Of a DNA stretch of 64,000 nt, positions 11,743 through 20,983 are shown in pieces. The position numbers were made by a program, and so were the translations under genes. The notes under the pieces are model-generated. The model was not told the origin of the DNA, made no database searches, and saw only the letters and a program-made list of their open reading frames with translations. How positions within the stretch are numbered: position 1 is the first letter of the stretch; the number at the start of each line of letters is the position of its first letter. The stretch lies in assembly GCA_024364735.1 (NCBI GenBank), contig JAGFNQ010004031.1:179718-243717 (forward strand), read 5' to 3'. The DNA is from Boesenbergia rotunda. Its lineage: Eukaryota > Streptophyta > Magnoliopsida > Zingiberales > Zingiberaceae.

Positions 11743-12510
11743 TAATCCTGTCGCGAAGCGAGGTGGAAGTCCGAAGGGCTGGATGGTTTCCCGAGTGACA
11801 CGAGCAACTAAGGTGGCGGCGACTAAGCTCTGACCTGACTTCGACCTGCAAAGACAGTGACCGTTAGCAAACCCGCCGGGGAGTTTCCCCGGTAAGACAC
11901 TCCGACGGTCAAGTCAGTATTCCGCAGAAAATATAGTGGAGCAAATGGAAGTATATTAGAAGCGAGAGCTCGCGTTTATACATGCGGAATGAGGAGTGGA
12001 GGGCTTATATAGCCGGGGGAGCTGATAGCCCCTATCCGTGTCGACGAGACAGAGGTATAGTACCTGTCAGCTCGTATGAGAGCACCTGAAAGTACCGAGG
12101 CATGACACGGGGTTCTTGGGCAGTACGACAGTACTAAATCGGCGGGATAACCGTGAGGGGTGTCATAAATGGGCAAGGTGCGTATTACCCCGACATCAAG
12201 ATCGTACCTCGGGTGTAATAACCTAGGGCAACGTAAGGACGATCTAGTCTGTAGCCCGAGCGCCGACCGGCGGGTTCGAGTGTCAAGGACCGGGTCGGGT
12301 AATGGCCAGGGAGCGTGGGCCGCTAAGCATCCGACTGGGAGAGTTGAGGTGCGGGGTACACCCTGAGTCGGGGGTCTGTTGGGATATGTCTGTCTGGCTC
12401 TGTCTCGGTTCTGTGGGCTGTCAGATCCATGGAATGCTGAGGGAGCGTGGGCCACCACGCATCTGACTGGATTGTCCGACCCTGATCCGGATAGAGGTAC
12501 GGGTGTAGTC
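11743..12510 (-). repeat. Left LTR of the Tat composite, outer part
   Basis: On the minus strand this is the 3' four-fifths of the LTR, ending CTTCGCGACAGGATTA at 11743. A minus-strand TATA box (TATATAAG) lies at 12004-12011, about 265 bp from the LTR end. The LTR is interrupted at 12510 by the Sirevirus and resumes at 20201. Confidence 0.8.
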
Positions 12511-12884
12511 TGTTGAGGCAATCGGCCCTTTAAATGATTGGAAGATCATGGTTTTGATGTGTGGGCGAATAAGTTTAAAGTTAGAGTGTTGTGTTGTATT
12601 TGATATGTGTAATTGAGTTTGCAGGACTTGGAGAATCACACTTGGTGGACCTATCCGAGGGACGAGAGCTGAGGGAGGAGAGCTCCAAGGGCAAGCCGGG
12701 AAGTGGACTTCAAAGGGCACACGTGAAGGGTGGCATGGAGGCAAGCCAAGGGAAGGCTTGCGTGCGCATCCGAGGGACGATAGCCAAAGGAAGAGGACTT
12801 CAAAGGGCGAGCCAAGGGAGCAGACCTGAAGGCACACGCGAAGGAGAAGGTTCGGAGTGGCTGGAACTAAGCTGGGAGGCAGGG

Positions 12885-13090
12885 CAGTCGACTGGCCCAG
12901 AGGCAGTCGACTGCCAAAACTCACAGAAAGTTCGCAGCTTCGGACCAGTCGACTGGCCAAGGGGCAGTCGACTGGTACACCCCAAAACTAGCCGTTGGCT
13001 AGCTGTTTGCTAGACGTTGGCTAGCCGTTGGCTAGCCGTTGGAAGGCATTTAATGCCGGGGCAGTCGACTGCCATATGGGCAGTCGACTG
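12885..13090. repeat. Array of six CAGTCGACTG palindromes in the Sirevirus 5' LTR
   Basis: The palindrome lies at 12885, 12904, 12946, 12965, 13062 and 13081 (start positions). It sits just upstream of the TATA box, the place where enhancer or protein-binding repeats would act. The 3' LTR carries the same array (about 19617-19800). Confidence 0.9.
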
Positions 13091-13129
13091 GTGCGAGTCT
13101 GGACAGACTGCGAATCTGTCCTTTTCACC

Positions 13130-13138
13130 TATAAAAGG
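13130..13138 (+). promoter_or_regulatory. TATA box of the Sirevirus LTR
   Basis: TATAAAAGG follows a CTTTTCACC context 40 bp after the last CAGTCGACTG palindrome. The same sequence is at 19840-19848 in the 3' LTR. Confidence 0.75.
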
Positions 13139-13486
13139 AGGCCTCGTTACACGTGTCTGTACCGTTCCATACAGTAACGAAGTGCTGCCAAATTGTAAAG
13201 TGATTACTTGCTTCCTCCATCTCATTTCTACATCTGTAAAGAGGAAGCTCTTGCTGTGAAGGTTTCTCCACCTAAAGGAGACTTTTCGATAGTGAAAAGT
13301 GGTGCTCGCGGCGTGGATCCTTGGACTAGTCACCCATCTGGGTGGATACCAAGTAACTGAAAGTGTTAGCATTGTTTCTGTATTTCTTTTATATTATTAT
13401 TTCCGCTGCGCTAACAAGACTGCAGAGTTCAATGATTCGAAAAAGTGCATTCACCCCCCCTCTGCACGCCACATCGATCCTTCAGT

Positions 13487-13498
13487 TGGTATCAGAGC
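13487..13498 (+). other. Primer-binding site (initiator Met tRNA)
   Basis: TGGTATCAGAGC lies two bases after the LTR end. It is a perfect plant copia primer site. Confidence 0.9.
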
Positions 13499-13541
13499 GA
13501 GTGCGTTTTGGAAGATCTAACAATCAACCAGAACATCTGAA

Positions 13542-15194
13542 ATGACGTTTCAAGAGGGATACTCCACCGCACGACCACCGTTCTTCGACAGCAACGACTT
13601 CGCGTACTGGAAAGGTAGAATGCAGTACTACCTTATGAATGACATAGAAACATGGATAAGTGTTGCAGATGGCTTCGAGGCGCCCGTCGATGAAAGAGGA
13701 GAGCCAACTCCTATGAGAACATAGTCCAAAGAAGTAATGAAGAGGGCACAATCAAATGCCAAGGCCACCACCACACTGCAATGCGGGCTCTCAAAGGAGC
13801 AACTGAACAAGGTGGGGCCGTTCAAGAGCGCCAAAGAACTATGGGACAAATTAGTTGAACTGAACGAGGGGTCAAACGAGTCCAGAAGTGCCAAGAAGGA
13901 CTTGTTGGTGGCCCAACTGCAATCACTCTCCATGAAGAGCAACGAGACCGTCAGTCAGCTGCATGGAAGAGTAAAGGAAGTGATCAATGAGCTCCATGTA
14001 ATTGGAGAGAAAATCGAAAACCGGGACATCGTCAGGTATGTCTTACAAGCTTTCCCAAGGACCACTCTGTGGGCATCCATGGTTGATGCTTACAAGGTAT
14101 CGAGGGACTTGTCCTTAGTTAAATTGGATGATTTATTTTGTGAATTCGAACTGCACGAGCAAGCTAATATTTCGGCAAAAGAGAAAGGTATTGCTTTTAT
14201 TGCAGAGAAAGAGAAGAAGAGGAGAAAGGAGAAGAAGAAGGTGATCTACTCATCATCCTCGGACTCGGAGGAGTCAAGCGCCTCCATGGACAGTGACCAA
14301 GAAGCCTTTATGGTAAGGAAATTTCGTAAGGCATTTAAAAGTTTTTCTAACAAATCATATGCTAGAAAAGGGGCCAAAGGTAAGGGTAAGGCCAAGGAGA
14401 TCATATGCTACAACTGTCATCAAGAGGGACACATGAAGAACGAATGTCCCCAGTTGAAAAAGAGGGAGGACAAGAAAGAAGAGAAGAAGAAGAATGACAA
14501 GAAGAAGTCAAAGGGAAAGGAGAAGAGTGCCACGAACCTCAAGGCGACCTGGGACGATCCCTCATCCTCAGAGGAAGAAGAAGAGCAAGTCTCCCACTTC
14601 GCTCTTATGGCACAAGATGGTTCAGATTCTTTAGACGATGAACGGAGTTCAAGTAGTGAAGATGAGAGCTCCTCCACCTCATCATCATCAGAGGCTTCGG
14701 TAAGTGAGGTATACCACTTACCCTCTTCCACTTTAGTGAAAATTATTACTAGCACTAACATGGATTTAGCTAAGGCTAGAAACAAAATTAAGGATCTTAA
14801 TGAAGAAATTGTCATGCTTAAAGTAGAAGCTATTAAACTTAAGGATTTGCATGCTAGCTCTACTTCTTCACATGTCTCATATACTGAAAATGAAAATAAG
14901 GAGTTAAGGAAACAAATAGATGACCTCACAAAAGCACTTAGAAAATTTCAAGTAGGATCAAGCAACCTTGACATGATCATAAACAGTCAAAGCGCTGTAT
15001 ATAACAAGGCCGGATTAGGTTATAGGCCTAAGACCAAGGAGGTAGCTTTTGTTTCACTTACCGGTAGGATTGGTGCATCTAGGAGATTAGAGGCTAGGGG
15101 AACCACCAAGAAAGCATGGGTACCTAAGAAATTTTTAAATGATGCTTCTGGATCAAAAATATGGGTACCAAAAGAATGTGTTTTTCGTGTTTAG
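13542..15194 (+). CDS. gag: Sirevirus gag (one internal TAG)
   Basis: The frame opens at ATG 13542, 44 bp after the primer site, and runs to TAG 15192-15194 with a single internal TAG at 13722-13724 (context CCT ATG AGA ACA TAG TCC). The part before the stop has the FAYWKGRM word of copia gag N termini. The part after it has the UBN2-type helical region (ELWDKLVEL, VSQLHGRVKEVINEL, RYVLQAFPR). A basic/serine-rich linker and a CCHC knuckle CYNCHQEGHMKNEC (about 14406-14447) follow. The tail alternates Lys-rich and acidic Ser-rich stretches and ends in a predicted coiled coil. The product assembles particles and binds RNA. The internal TAG probably replaced TGG and would truncate the protein after 60 residues unless read through. 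Everything else is full length. Confidence 0.85.
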
Positions 15195-15200
15195 GTAAAA

Positions 15201-18200
15201 GTGAAGGAGGCCCCAACATTGTGGATAGTAGATAGTGGATGCTCAAGACACATGACCGGAGATGTGAGCAAGTTCACCACTATTAGCTACTTAAGAGAAG
15301 GGACCGTCTCTTTTGGGAACAGTGGAAAGTTAAGGATCATTGGTAGGGGCACAATTGAGGTATCTCCCACTATTTCTATTCATAAGGTACTCTTGATTAA
15401 GGAGATGAAGTTCAATTTATTAAGTGTAAGTCAATTATGTGATGCCGGGCTTAGAGTAGAATTTCATGCTAAGAAATGTGTAATAAAACAATGTGAATCA
15501 AACACTATCATATTAGAAGGGTTTAGAGAAGCAAACTTGTATTATCTTGATCTATCTTATGCTACTAACAATGTTGTTAAGTGTCTCATGTCCAAAGAAG
15601 AAGAAGGGTGGTTATGGCACCGAAGACTTGGACACATCAACATGAGGAACATTACAAGAGTGGCCAAGGAAGAATTGGTGAAGGGGCTCCCAATGATCAA
15701 GTACGAAAAGAACAAGTTATGTGATGCATGTCAAGAGGGTAAGCAATCCAAAGCATCACACGAAGGTAAAACCTTAAGTACCACTTCTTTGCCCTTAGAA
15801 CTTTTACATATAGACTTGTTTGACTGTCATAGTACTCCATCACTTGTAGGGAGTAAGTATTGCTTAGTGATAGTAGATGATTTTTCTAGGTTCACTTGGG
15901 TTCATTTCATGAAACATAAGGATGATACCCTAAACATATTTATAGGTTTTAGCAAAAGGGTAGAAAATGAAAAGAATACCAAAATAAAAGGAATTAGAAG
16001 TGACCATGGTGGAGAGTTCCAAAATGCTAACTTCACACAATTTTGTGTTGAAAATGGATACAAGCATGAGTTTTCATGCCCTAGGACTCCTCAACAAAAT
16101 GGGGTAGTTGAGAGGAAAAACCGAGCCCTACAAGAAGGCGCTAGGACTATGCTTAATGCATACTCTCTTCCTAGCTATTTTTGGGCCGAAGCGGTTAACA
16201 CTGCTTGCTATATTCAAAACCGCATATTGGTGCATAGGTTTTTAGGAAAAACACCTTTTGAACTTTGGAATGGAAGGGTACCCCAAGTCCACTATTTTAG
16301 GGTCTTTGGATGTAAAGCTTACATCTTAAACACCAAAGACGACCTAAGAAAATTTGAATCAAAGGCCGATGAAGGAATCTTAGTAGGGTATTCATTGACT
16401 AGTAGGGGTTATAGAGTGTACAACAAGAGGACGAAAGTGATTGAGGAGTCCTCAAATGTCAAATTTGATGAAACCACTAGTACCTACCCTAGGAAGGCCT
16501 CAATTGATAAGGATATAGAAGAGGTCCAACCCATTTCCCAAAGACTTCAAGACCTACAATTAGAGGGCAATGATCAAGGGGGAGTAAGAAGTACCCTAGA
16601 GGATGAGGAAGAAGGAGTAAATGAACCTACAACCTCTAGACCCTTGAGACATCATCATGATCATCCCATTGACCAAATTGTAGGTGATGTCACTCAAGGA
16701 GTAAGGATTAGGTCATACTTTAGAGATCAGACTAGCCAAATAGCCCTAATCTCCCAATTAGAACCAAAGACCATTGATGAAGCATTGGGAGATGTTGATT
16801 GGGTGTTGGCCATGCAAGAAGAGCTAAACCAATTTGAGAGGAGTGAAGTTTGGGAGTTAGTTCCTAGACCCACAGATTGTACCATTGTAACCACAAGATG
16901 GGTTTTTAGGAACAAATTAGATAACCAAGGTAAAATCACTAGAAACAAGGCTAGATTAGTAGCTAGGGGATTTAACCAAGTTGAGGGATTAGATTATGAT
17001 GAGACCTATGCCCCCGTAGCTAGGCTAGAATCAATTAGAATTCTACTAGCCTATGCCGCTCACATGGGTTTTACACTCCACCAAATGGATGTGAAGTCGG
17101 CATTCCTAAATAGAATCATTAAGGAAGAGGTTTATGTAGAACAACCCCCGGGGTTTGAGGACCCTAACTTTCCAAGACATGTGTTCAAATTAAGAAAAAC
17201 CTTGTATAGATTGAAACAAGCACCCCGGGCTTGGTATGAGAGGCTTTCTTCGTTCCTAGTGTCTAAGGGGTTTAGGAGAGGAACAATTGACCCTACGTTG
17301 TTCCTAAAATCTAAGGACAAGGACATATTTGTTGCCCAAGTCTATGTAGACGATATCATTTTTGGGTCAACAAATAATGACTTCTTACAAGAATTCATCA
17401 AGTGTATGGAAGATGAATTTGAGATGAGTCTTGTAGGAGAGTTAACCTTTTTCTTAGGCCTTCAAGTTAAGCAAACTAACGAAGGTACACATGTATTTCA
17501 AACCAAATATGCTAAGGAGATGCTAAAGAAATTTGGTTTAGAACATGCTAAGGAAGCATCTACACCCATAGGAACTAATGTGAAAATGGATAGTGATCTT
17601 GAAGGCAAAATGGTAGACTCTAAACAATATAGGAGCATGATTGGTAGCCTCCTATACCTAACCGCTAGTAGACCCGACATACTTTTTGCGGTAGGTATGT
17701 GTGCTAGGTACCAATCTTGTGCAAAAGAGTCCCATTTAATTGTGGTCAAAAGGATCCTAAGGTATGTGAAAGGAACCCTAAATGTCGGACTTTGGTATCC
17801 TAGAACCCCAAATGTTGACCTAATTGGATACACCGACTCGGACTATGCGGGTTGTAAGTTAGATAGAAAGAGTACAAGTGGAGGGTGTCAATTTCTTGGG
17901 TCTTCATTAGTTAGTTGGAGTAGTAGGAAACAACCATGCGTTGCCCTATCCACAACGGAAGCAGAATATGTGGCAATGGGTGGATGTGTTTCCCAACTCC
18001 TTTGGATCATGCACACCTTAGAGGACTATGAGCTACATTACACCAAGGTCAAAGTCTTGTGTGATAATGTAAGCACGATCAACCTAACTAAAAATCCGGT
18101 TCACCATTCTAGAACAAAGCACATTGAAGTGAAACATCACTTCATTAGAGACCATGTGGCAAGGGGAGACATAGAATTACACTATGTTGAATCAAAGTCG

Positions 18201-18290
18201 AACCTAGCCGACATCTTTACCAAGCCTCTTCCCGAATCGGAATTTACATCCTTAAGAAGAGGCCTTGGAATGTGTTTTGTAGAAGTATAG
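15201..18290 (+). CDS. pol: Sirevirus pol: protease, integrase, reverse transcriptase, RNase H
   Basis: This 1029-codon frame is in the same frame as gag, separated only by TAG 15192-15194. Protease: DSG with D11. GAG-pre-integrase and HHCC zinc finger: H140, H145, C174, C177. Integrase catalytic residues: D205, D268, E304, followed by the copia KxxFxxKADEGxxVGY region (about 384-397). Reverse transcriptase: D630 and YVDD with D717/D718. RNase H: D879, E920 and D955, then the usual LADIFTKPL end (1002-1010). Length is normal for SIRE pol. Two conserved glycines appear changed to Arg, in AFLNR (residue 638) and LYRLKQAP (residue 670), which may weaken the polymerase. Natural initiation is as a Gag-Pol fusion, so the ATG at 15204 is only the first Met after the stop. 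No envelope-like ORF follows. Confidence 0.93.
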   Translation: MKEAPTLWIVDSGCSRHMTGDVSKFTTISYLREGTVSFGNSGKLRIIGRGTIEVSPTISIHKVLLIKEMKFNLLSVSQLCDAGLRVEFHAKKCVIKQCESNTIILEGFREANLYYLDLSYATNNVVKCLMSKEEEGWLWHRRLGHINMRNITRVAKEELVKGLPMIKYEKNKLCDACQEGKQSKASHEGKTLSTTSLPLELLHIDLFDCHSTPSLVGSKYCLVIVDDFSRFTWVHFMKHKDDTLNIFIGFSKRVENEKNTKIKGIRSDHGGEFQNANFTQFCVENGYKHEFSCPRTPQQNGVVERKNRALQEGARTMLNAYSLPSYFWAEAVNTACYIQNRILVHRFLGKTPFELWNGRVPQVHYFRVFGCKAYILNTKDDLRKFESKADEGILVGYSLTSRGYRVYNKRTKVIEESSNVKFDETTSTYPRKASIDKDIEEVQPISQRLQDLQLEGNDQGGVRSTLEDEEEGVNEPTTSRPLRHHHDHPIDQIVGDVTQGVRIRSYFRDQTSQIALISQLEPKTIDEALGDVDWVLAMQEELNQFERSEVWELVPRPTDCTIVTTRWVFRNKLDNQGKITRNKARLVARGFNQVEGLDYDETYAPVARLESIRILLAYAAHMGFTLHQMDVKSAFLNRIIKEEVYVEQPPGFEDPNFPRHVFKLRKTLYRLKQAPRAWYERLSSFLVSKGFRRGTIDPTLFLKSKDKDIFVAQVYVDDIIFGSTNNDFLQEFIKCMEDEFEMSLVGELTFFLGLQVKQTNEGTHVFQTKYAKEMLKKFGLEHAKEASTPIGTNVKMDSDLEGKMVDSKQYRSMIGSLLYLTASRPDILFAVGMCARYQSCAKESHLIVVKRILRYVKGTLNVGLWYPRTPNVDLIGYTDSDYAGCKLDRKSTSGGCQFLGSSLVSWSSRKQPCVALSTTEAEYVAMGGCVSQLLWIMHTLEDYELHYTKVKVLCDNVSTINLTKNPVHHSRTKHIEVKHHFIRDHVARGDIELHYVESKSNLADIFTKPLPESEFTSLRRGLGMCFVEV

Positions 18291-19242
18291 AATGACCTTG
18301 GAGATCTTAAGCTTTGAAAAAGGGTGCTTGATCCATTAGGGTGATACATTTGGCTCACTTGTGCTTGTGGCACATTGTTGGACCACTAAAAGTATCAAAA
18401 TATCAAAACTAGACCAACTATGGGGGAGGCAAGTGTTTAATCAATGGATACTTTGCCAAAGATCATAGTTGGACATTTTAAACCTTTGAAAACCATTTTA
18501 TGCTTTACATATTGTGCCATGCTTTTAGAAGTCACACATTTGCAAAATTGGTTTCAAAGATTGATACAAAATGTAGTGTTTTTCAAAACTTTTGGGTTTT
18601 TATCAAAAGACGTGCATGTTTGAAATTTTATATGGTTTATTATTTTTCCCTGATAGAGAATAACATTTCAAACATGTACGCAAAATTTTACAATTTTTGG
18701 AATTTTCTGGGATTTTCTGGGAGTTTCTGAAATTCGGCAGAAAACCTGTAATATCAGACTGATAGCGTATCAGTCGACTGCCCTATGGGCAGTCGACTGG
18801 ACAGCCATTTTCAGCTGCTGTGAGAAAATTCAGATATTAATAATTCTCACATTTGATGCCTTAGGGTTTGGTTGCTTGAGGCAATCATTTTGATGGTGTC
18901 AAAGGGGGAGAATGGGTAGTTTAAGTTAGAATTTTGACTTAAAATGGATGATTTTAGGTAACTTAGACCTTGAAAGGTTAAAAGTTGGAGAGAAGACATG
19001 GATTAAGGGGGAGGTACCTCTTAGGTTCGGATATGTCTTACATTCTTATTGATGGTGTTAAGTGGAAACTTAACTTGGAATATGATTAGAATTGAAACTA
19101 TGGAGAGGACATAGGTTAAGGGGGAGGCTACCTCTTAGGTCTATTATGTCTCATAATGTTTCAATTGCTATCTTTTGCTATTGCTATTGCTGTTATTTAT
19201 CTCTAACTTAAACATATTGCCACACATCAAAAAGGGGGAGAT
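18291..19242 (+). other. Sirevirus 3' untranslated region with repeated polypurine tracts
   Basis: No gene is present. Purine tracts of the form AAGGGGGAG occur at 18901-18911, 19005-19014, 19119-19127 and, as the functional one, 19230-19242 next to the LTR. The middle two lie in a ~110-bp duplicated unit that also repeats 'GAC AT..GG.TTAAGGGGGAGG' and 'TACCTCTTAGGT'. Two CAGTCGACTG palindromes lie at 18771 and 18790. Multiple polypurine tracts are a known Sirevirus trait. A SIRE-type envelope-like ORF would sit here but is absent. Confidence 0.8.
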
Positions 19243-20195
19243 TGTTGAGGCAATCGGCCCTTTAAATGATTGGAAGATCATGGTTTTGATGTGTGGGCGA
19301 ATAAGTTTAAAGTTAGAGTGTTGTGTTGTATTTGATATGTGTGATTGAGTTTGCAGGACTTGGAGAATCACACTTGGTGGACCTATCCGAGGGACGAGAG
19401 CTGAGGGAGGAGAGCTCCAAGGGCAAGCCGGGAAGTGGACTTCAAAGGGCACACGTGAAGGGTGGCATGGAGGCAAGCCAAGGGAAGGCTTGCGTGCGCA
19501 TCCGAGGGACGATAGCCAAAGGAAGAGGACTTCAAAGGGCGAGCCAAGGGAGCAGACCTGAAGGCACACGCGAAGGAGAAGGTTCGGAGTGGCTGGAACT
19601 AAGCTGGGAGGCAGGGCAGTCGACTGGCCCAGAGGCAGTCGACTGCCAAAACTCACAGAAAGTTCGCAGCTTCGGACCAGTCGACTGGCCAAGGGGCAGT
19701 CGACTGGTACACCCCAAAACTAGCCGTTGGCTAGCTGTTTGCTAGCCGTTGGAAGGCATTTAATGCCGGGGCAGTCGACTGCCATATGGGCAGTCGACTG
19801 GTGCGAGTCTGGACAGACTGCGAATCTGTCCTTTTCACCTATAAAAGGAGGCCTCGTTACACGTGTCTGTACCATTCCGTACAGTAATGAAGTGCTGCCA
19901 AATTGTAAAGTGATTACTTGCTTCCTCCATCTCATTTCTACATCTGTAAAGAGGAAGCTCTTGCTGTGAAGGTTTATCCACCTAAAGGAGACTTTTCGAT
20001 AGTGAAAAGTGGTGCTCGCGGCGTGAATCCTTGGACTAGTCACCCATCTGGGTGGATACCAAGTAAATGAAAGTGTTAGCATTGTTTCTGTATTTTTTTT
20101 ATATTATTATTTCCGCTGCGCTAACAAGACTGCAGAGTTCAACGATCCGAAAAAGTGCATTCACCCCCCCCTCTGCACGCCACATCGATCCTTCA
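19243..20195 (+). repeat. 3' LTR of the Sirevirus
   Basis: The LTR is 953 bp with the same ends and palindrome array as the 5' LTR. Differences that I can see include G/A at position 22 of the exon-like GTGTAATTG/GTGTGATTG word, three in the CCGTTCCATACAGTAACG word, and one each in GGTTTCTCC, GCGTGGATCC and AAGTAACTG. Confidence 0.95.
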
Positions 20196-20200
20196 TAGTC

Positions 20201-20389
20201 GACCGAGTGAGTAGACGCTCGGGGTCGACCCGACCGTCCCTGCCCCAGGGTCGGTCGGTAAGCGCATCGAGAGTTTCCTGGCTCATGGAATCCCCCGGTG
20301 AGGACTTCGTCGGCCCTTCTGCTGGACCTTCGCGGCGCCAGGCGGGCTACCTGAGCGGGACGAGCTACCCGTAAGCAAGGTCGGGATCA
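20201..20389 (-). repeat. Left LTR of the Tat composite, inner part (LTR start)
   Basis: This is the continuation of the LTR interrupted at 12510. On the minus strand the LTR starts TGATCCCGACC at 20389. The total after removing the Sirevirus and one TSD copy is 957 bp, the same as the right LTR. Confidence 0.8.
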
Positions 20390-20813
20390 TAAGCGTCCCC
20401 CTCGAGTCTAGTCGAAGGAGGCGTCGAGTCCGACTGACTGGACTGCCATCTATTGAAGCGAGCCTGGCACACCTGAATGGTTTGACCCCTTCTTGCCGAC
20501 CCAGGGGGTCGTCTGTGGGCATGTATCCCGATCGGCCGAACCTGTCACATCACCCGTCTCCTCGGTTCTGGCTCCCCGGGATGCCCGAGCAGATTCAAAT
20601 CTCGTGCATTTATTACCACATTTAATCGCTACAACACGTGTTTCCTCCTCAGTGCCTCCCCGAGCAACGAGGCGATCACCGTCTGCTTGGGCGAATGATG
20701 AGAACGCACGTGGGCCACCTTGCCCCAGGGGCCTTTCTGGATTCAATCGGGCGGCTCGCGTCCTTCGCCGCCTATTCTCCGGCCCGCCATCGGACGGTAG
20801 GCATGGCTCTCGG
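20390..20813 (-). repeat. Left internal arm of the inverted repeat, with polypurine tract
   Basis: On the minus strand, GAGGGGGACGCTTA precedes the LTR start, as a polypurine tract should. The rest matches 24957-25376 in inverted form (for example the words GTATCCCGATCGGCCGAACC and GCGTCCTTCGCCGCCTATTC). Homology stops at about CTCGG (20809-20813), a few bases before the TATA box of the antisense gene. Frames at 20283-20984 are shadows. Confidence 0.75.
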
Positions 20814-20818
20814 GGTCC

Positions 20819-20826
20819 TATAAATA
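20819..20826 (+). promoter_or_regulatory. TATA box upstream of antisense gene aORF-A (composite)
   Basis: TATAAATA lies 165 bp upstream of the ATG of aORF-A on the plus strand, opposite to the direction of the left LTR. It suggests the antisense gene has its own promoter. Confidence 0.5.
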
Positions 20827-20983
20827 GGAACTTACCTGGCGATTTTTACCCTTGCTTTTCTACTCCCGACATCGAAATGTTGTTCCTCAGTCTTCCGCTA
20901 GGGTTCCGACCAGGCATCCTGCTCCGTTCATCTTCTCCGGCGACCTTTCCCCTGGTGAGTCTTCCCTCTTTTGCTTGCCTCTA

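Larger units (their letters stand above)
12511..13484 (+). repeat. 5' LTR of the Sirevirus
   Basis: The LTR is 974 bp, starting TGTTGAGGC and ending CGATCCTTCA. Compared with the 3' LTR it has an extra copy of a GTTGGCTAGCC-type unit near 13010-13040. Overlapping frames on both strands (for example 12591-13013 and 12421-12960) are repeated in the 3' LTR and show no domain, so I do not call them genes. Confidence 0.95.
12511..20195 (+). mobile_element. Young, nearly intact Sirevirus (Ty1/copia, SIRE/Maximus lineage)
   Basis: The LTRs (12511-13484 and 19243-20195) differ by only about a dozen substitutions plus one ~22-bp tandem expansion in the 5' copy. An exact TSD TAGTC flanks the element (12506-12510 and 20196-20200). 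It has a perfect initiator-Met primer site, a gag with CCHC knuckle, a full-length pol in the order protease, integrase, reverse transcriptase, RNase H, and several AAGGGGGAG polypurine tracts. Pol wording such as AMQEELNQFERSEVWELV and YVDDIIFG is typical of the SIRE lineage. It sits inside the left LTR of the Tat composite, so it is younger than that element. Two in-frame TAG codons are the only visible coding breaks. Confidence 0.95.

Noticed and set aside
12421..20082. Paired 140- and 174-179-codon frames in the Sirevirus LTRs
   Set aside because: They are identical in both LTRs because the LTRs are nearly identical, and they overlap antisense to each other. No motif supports coding.
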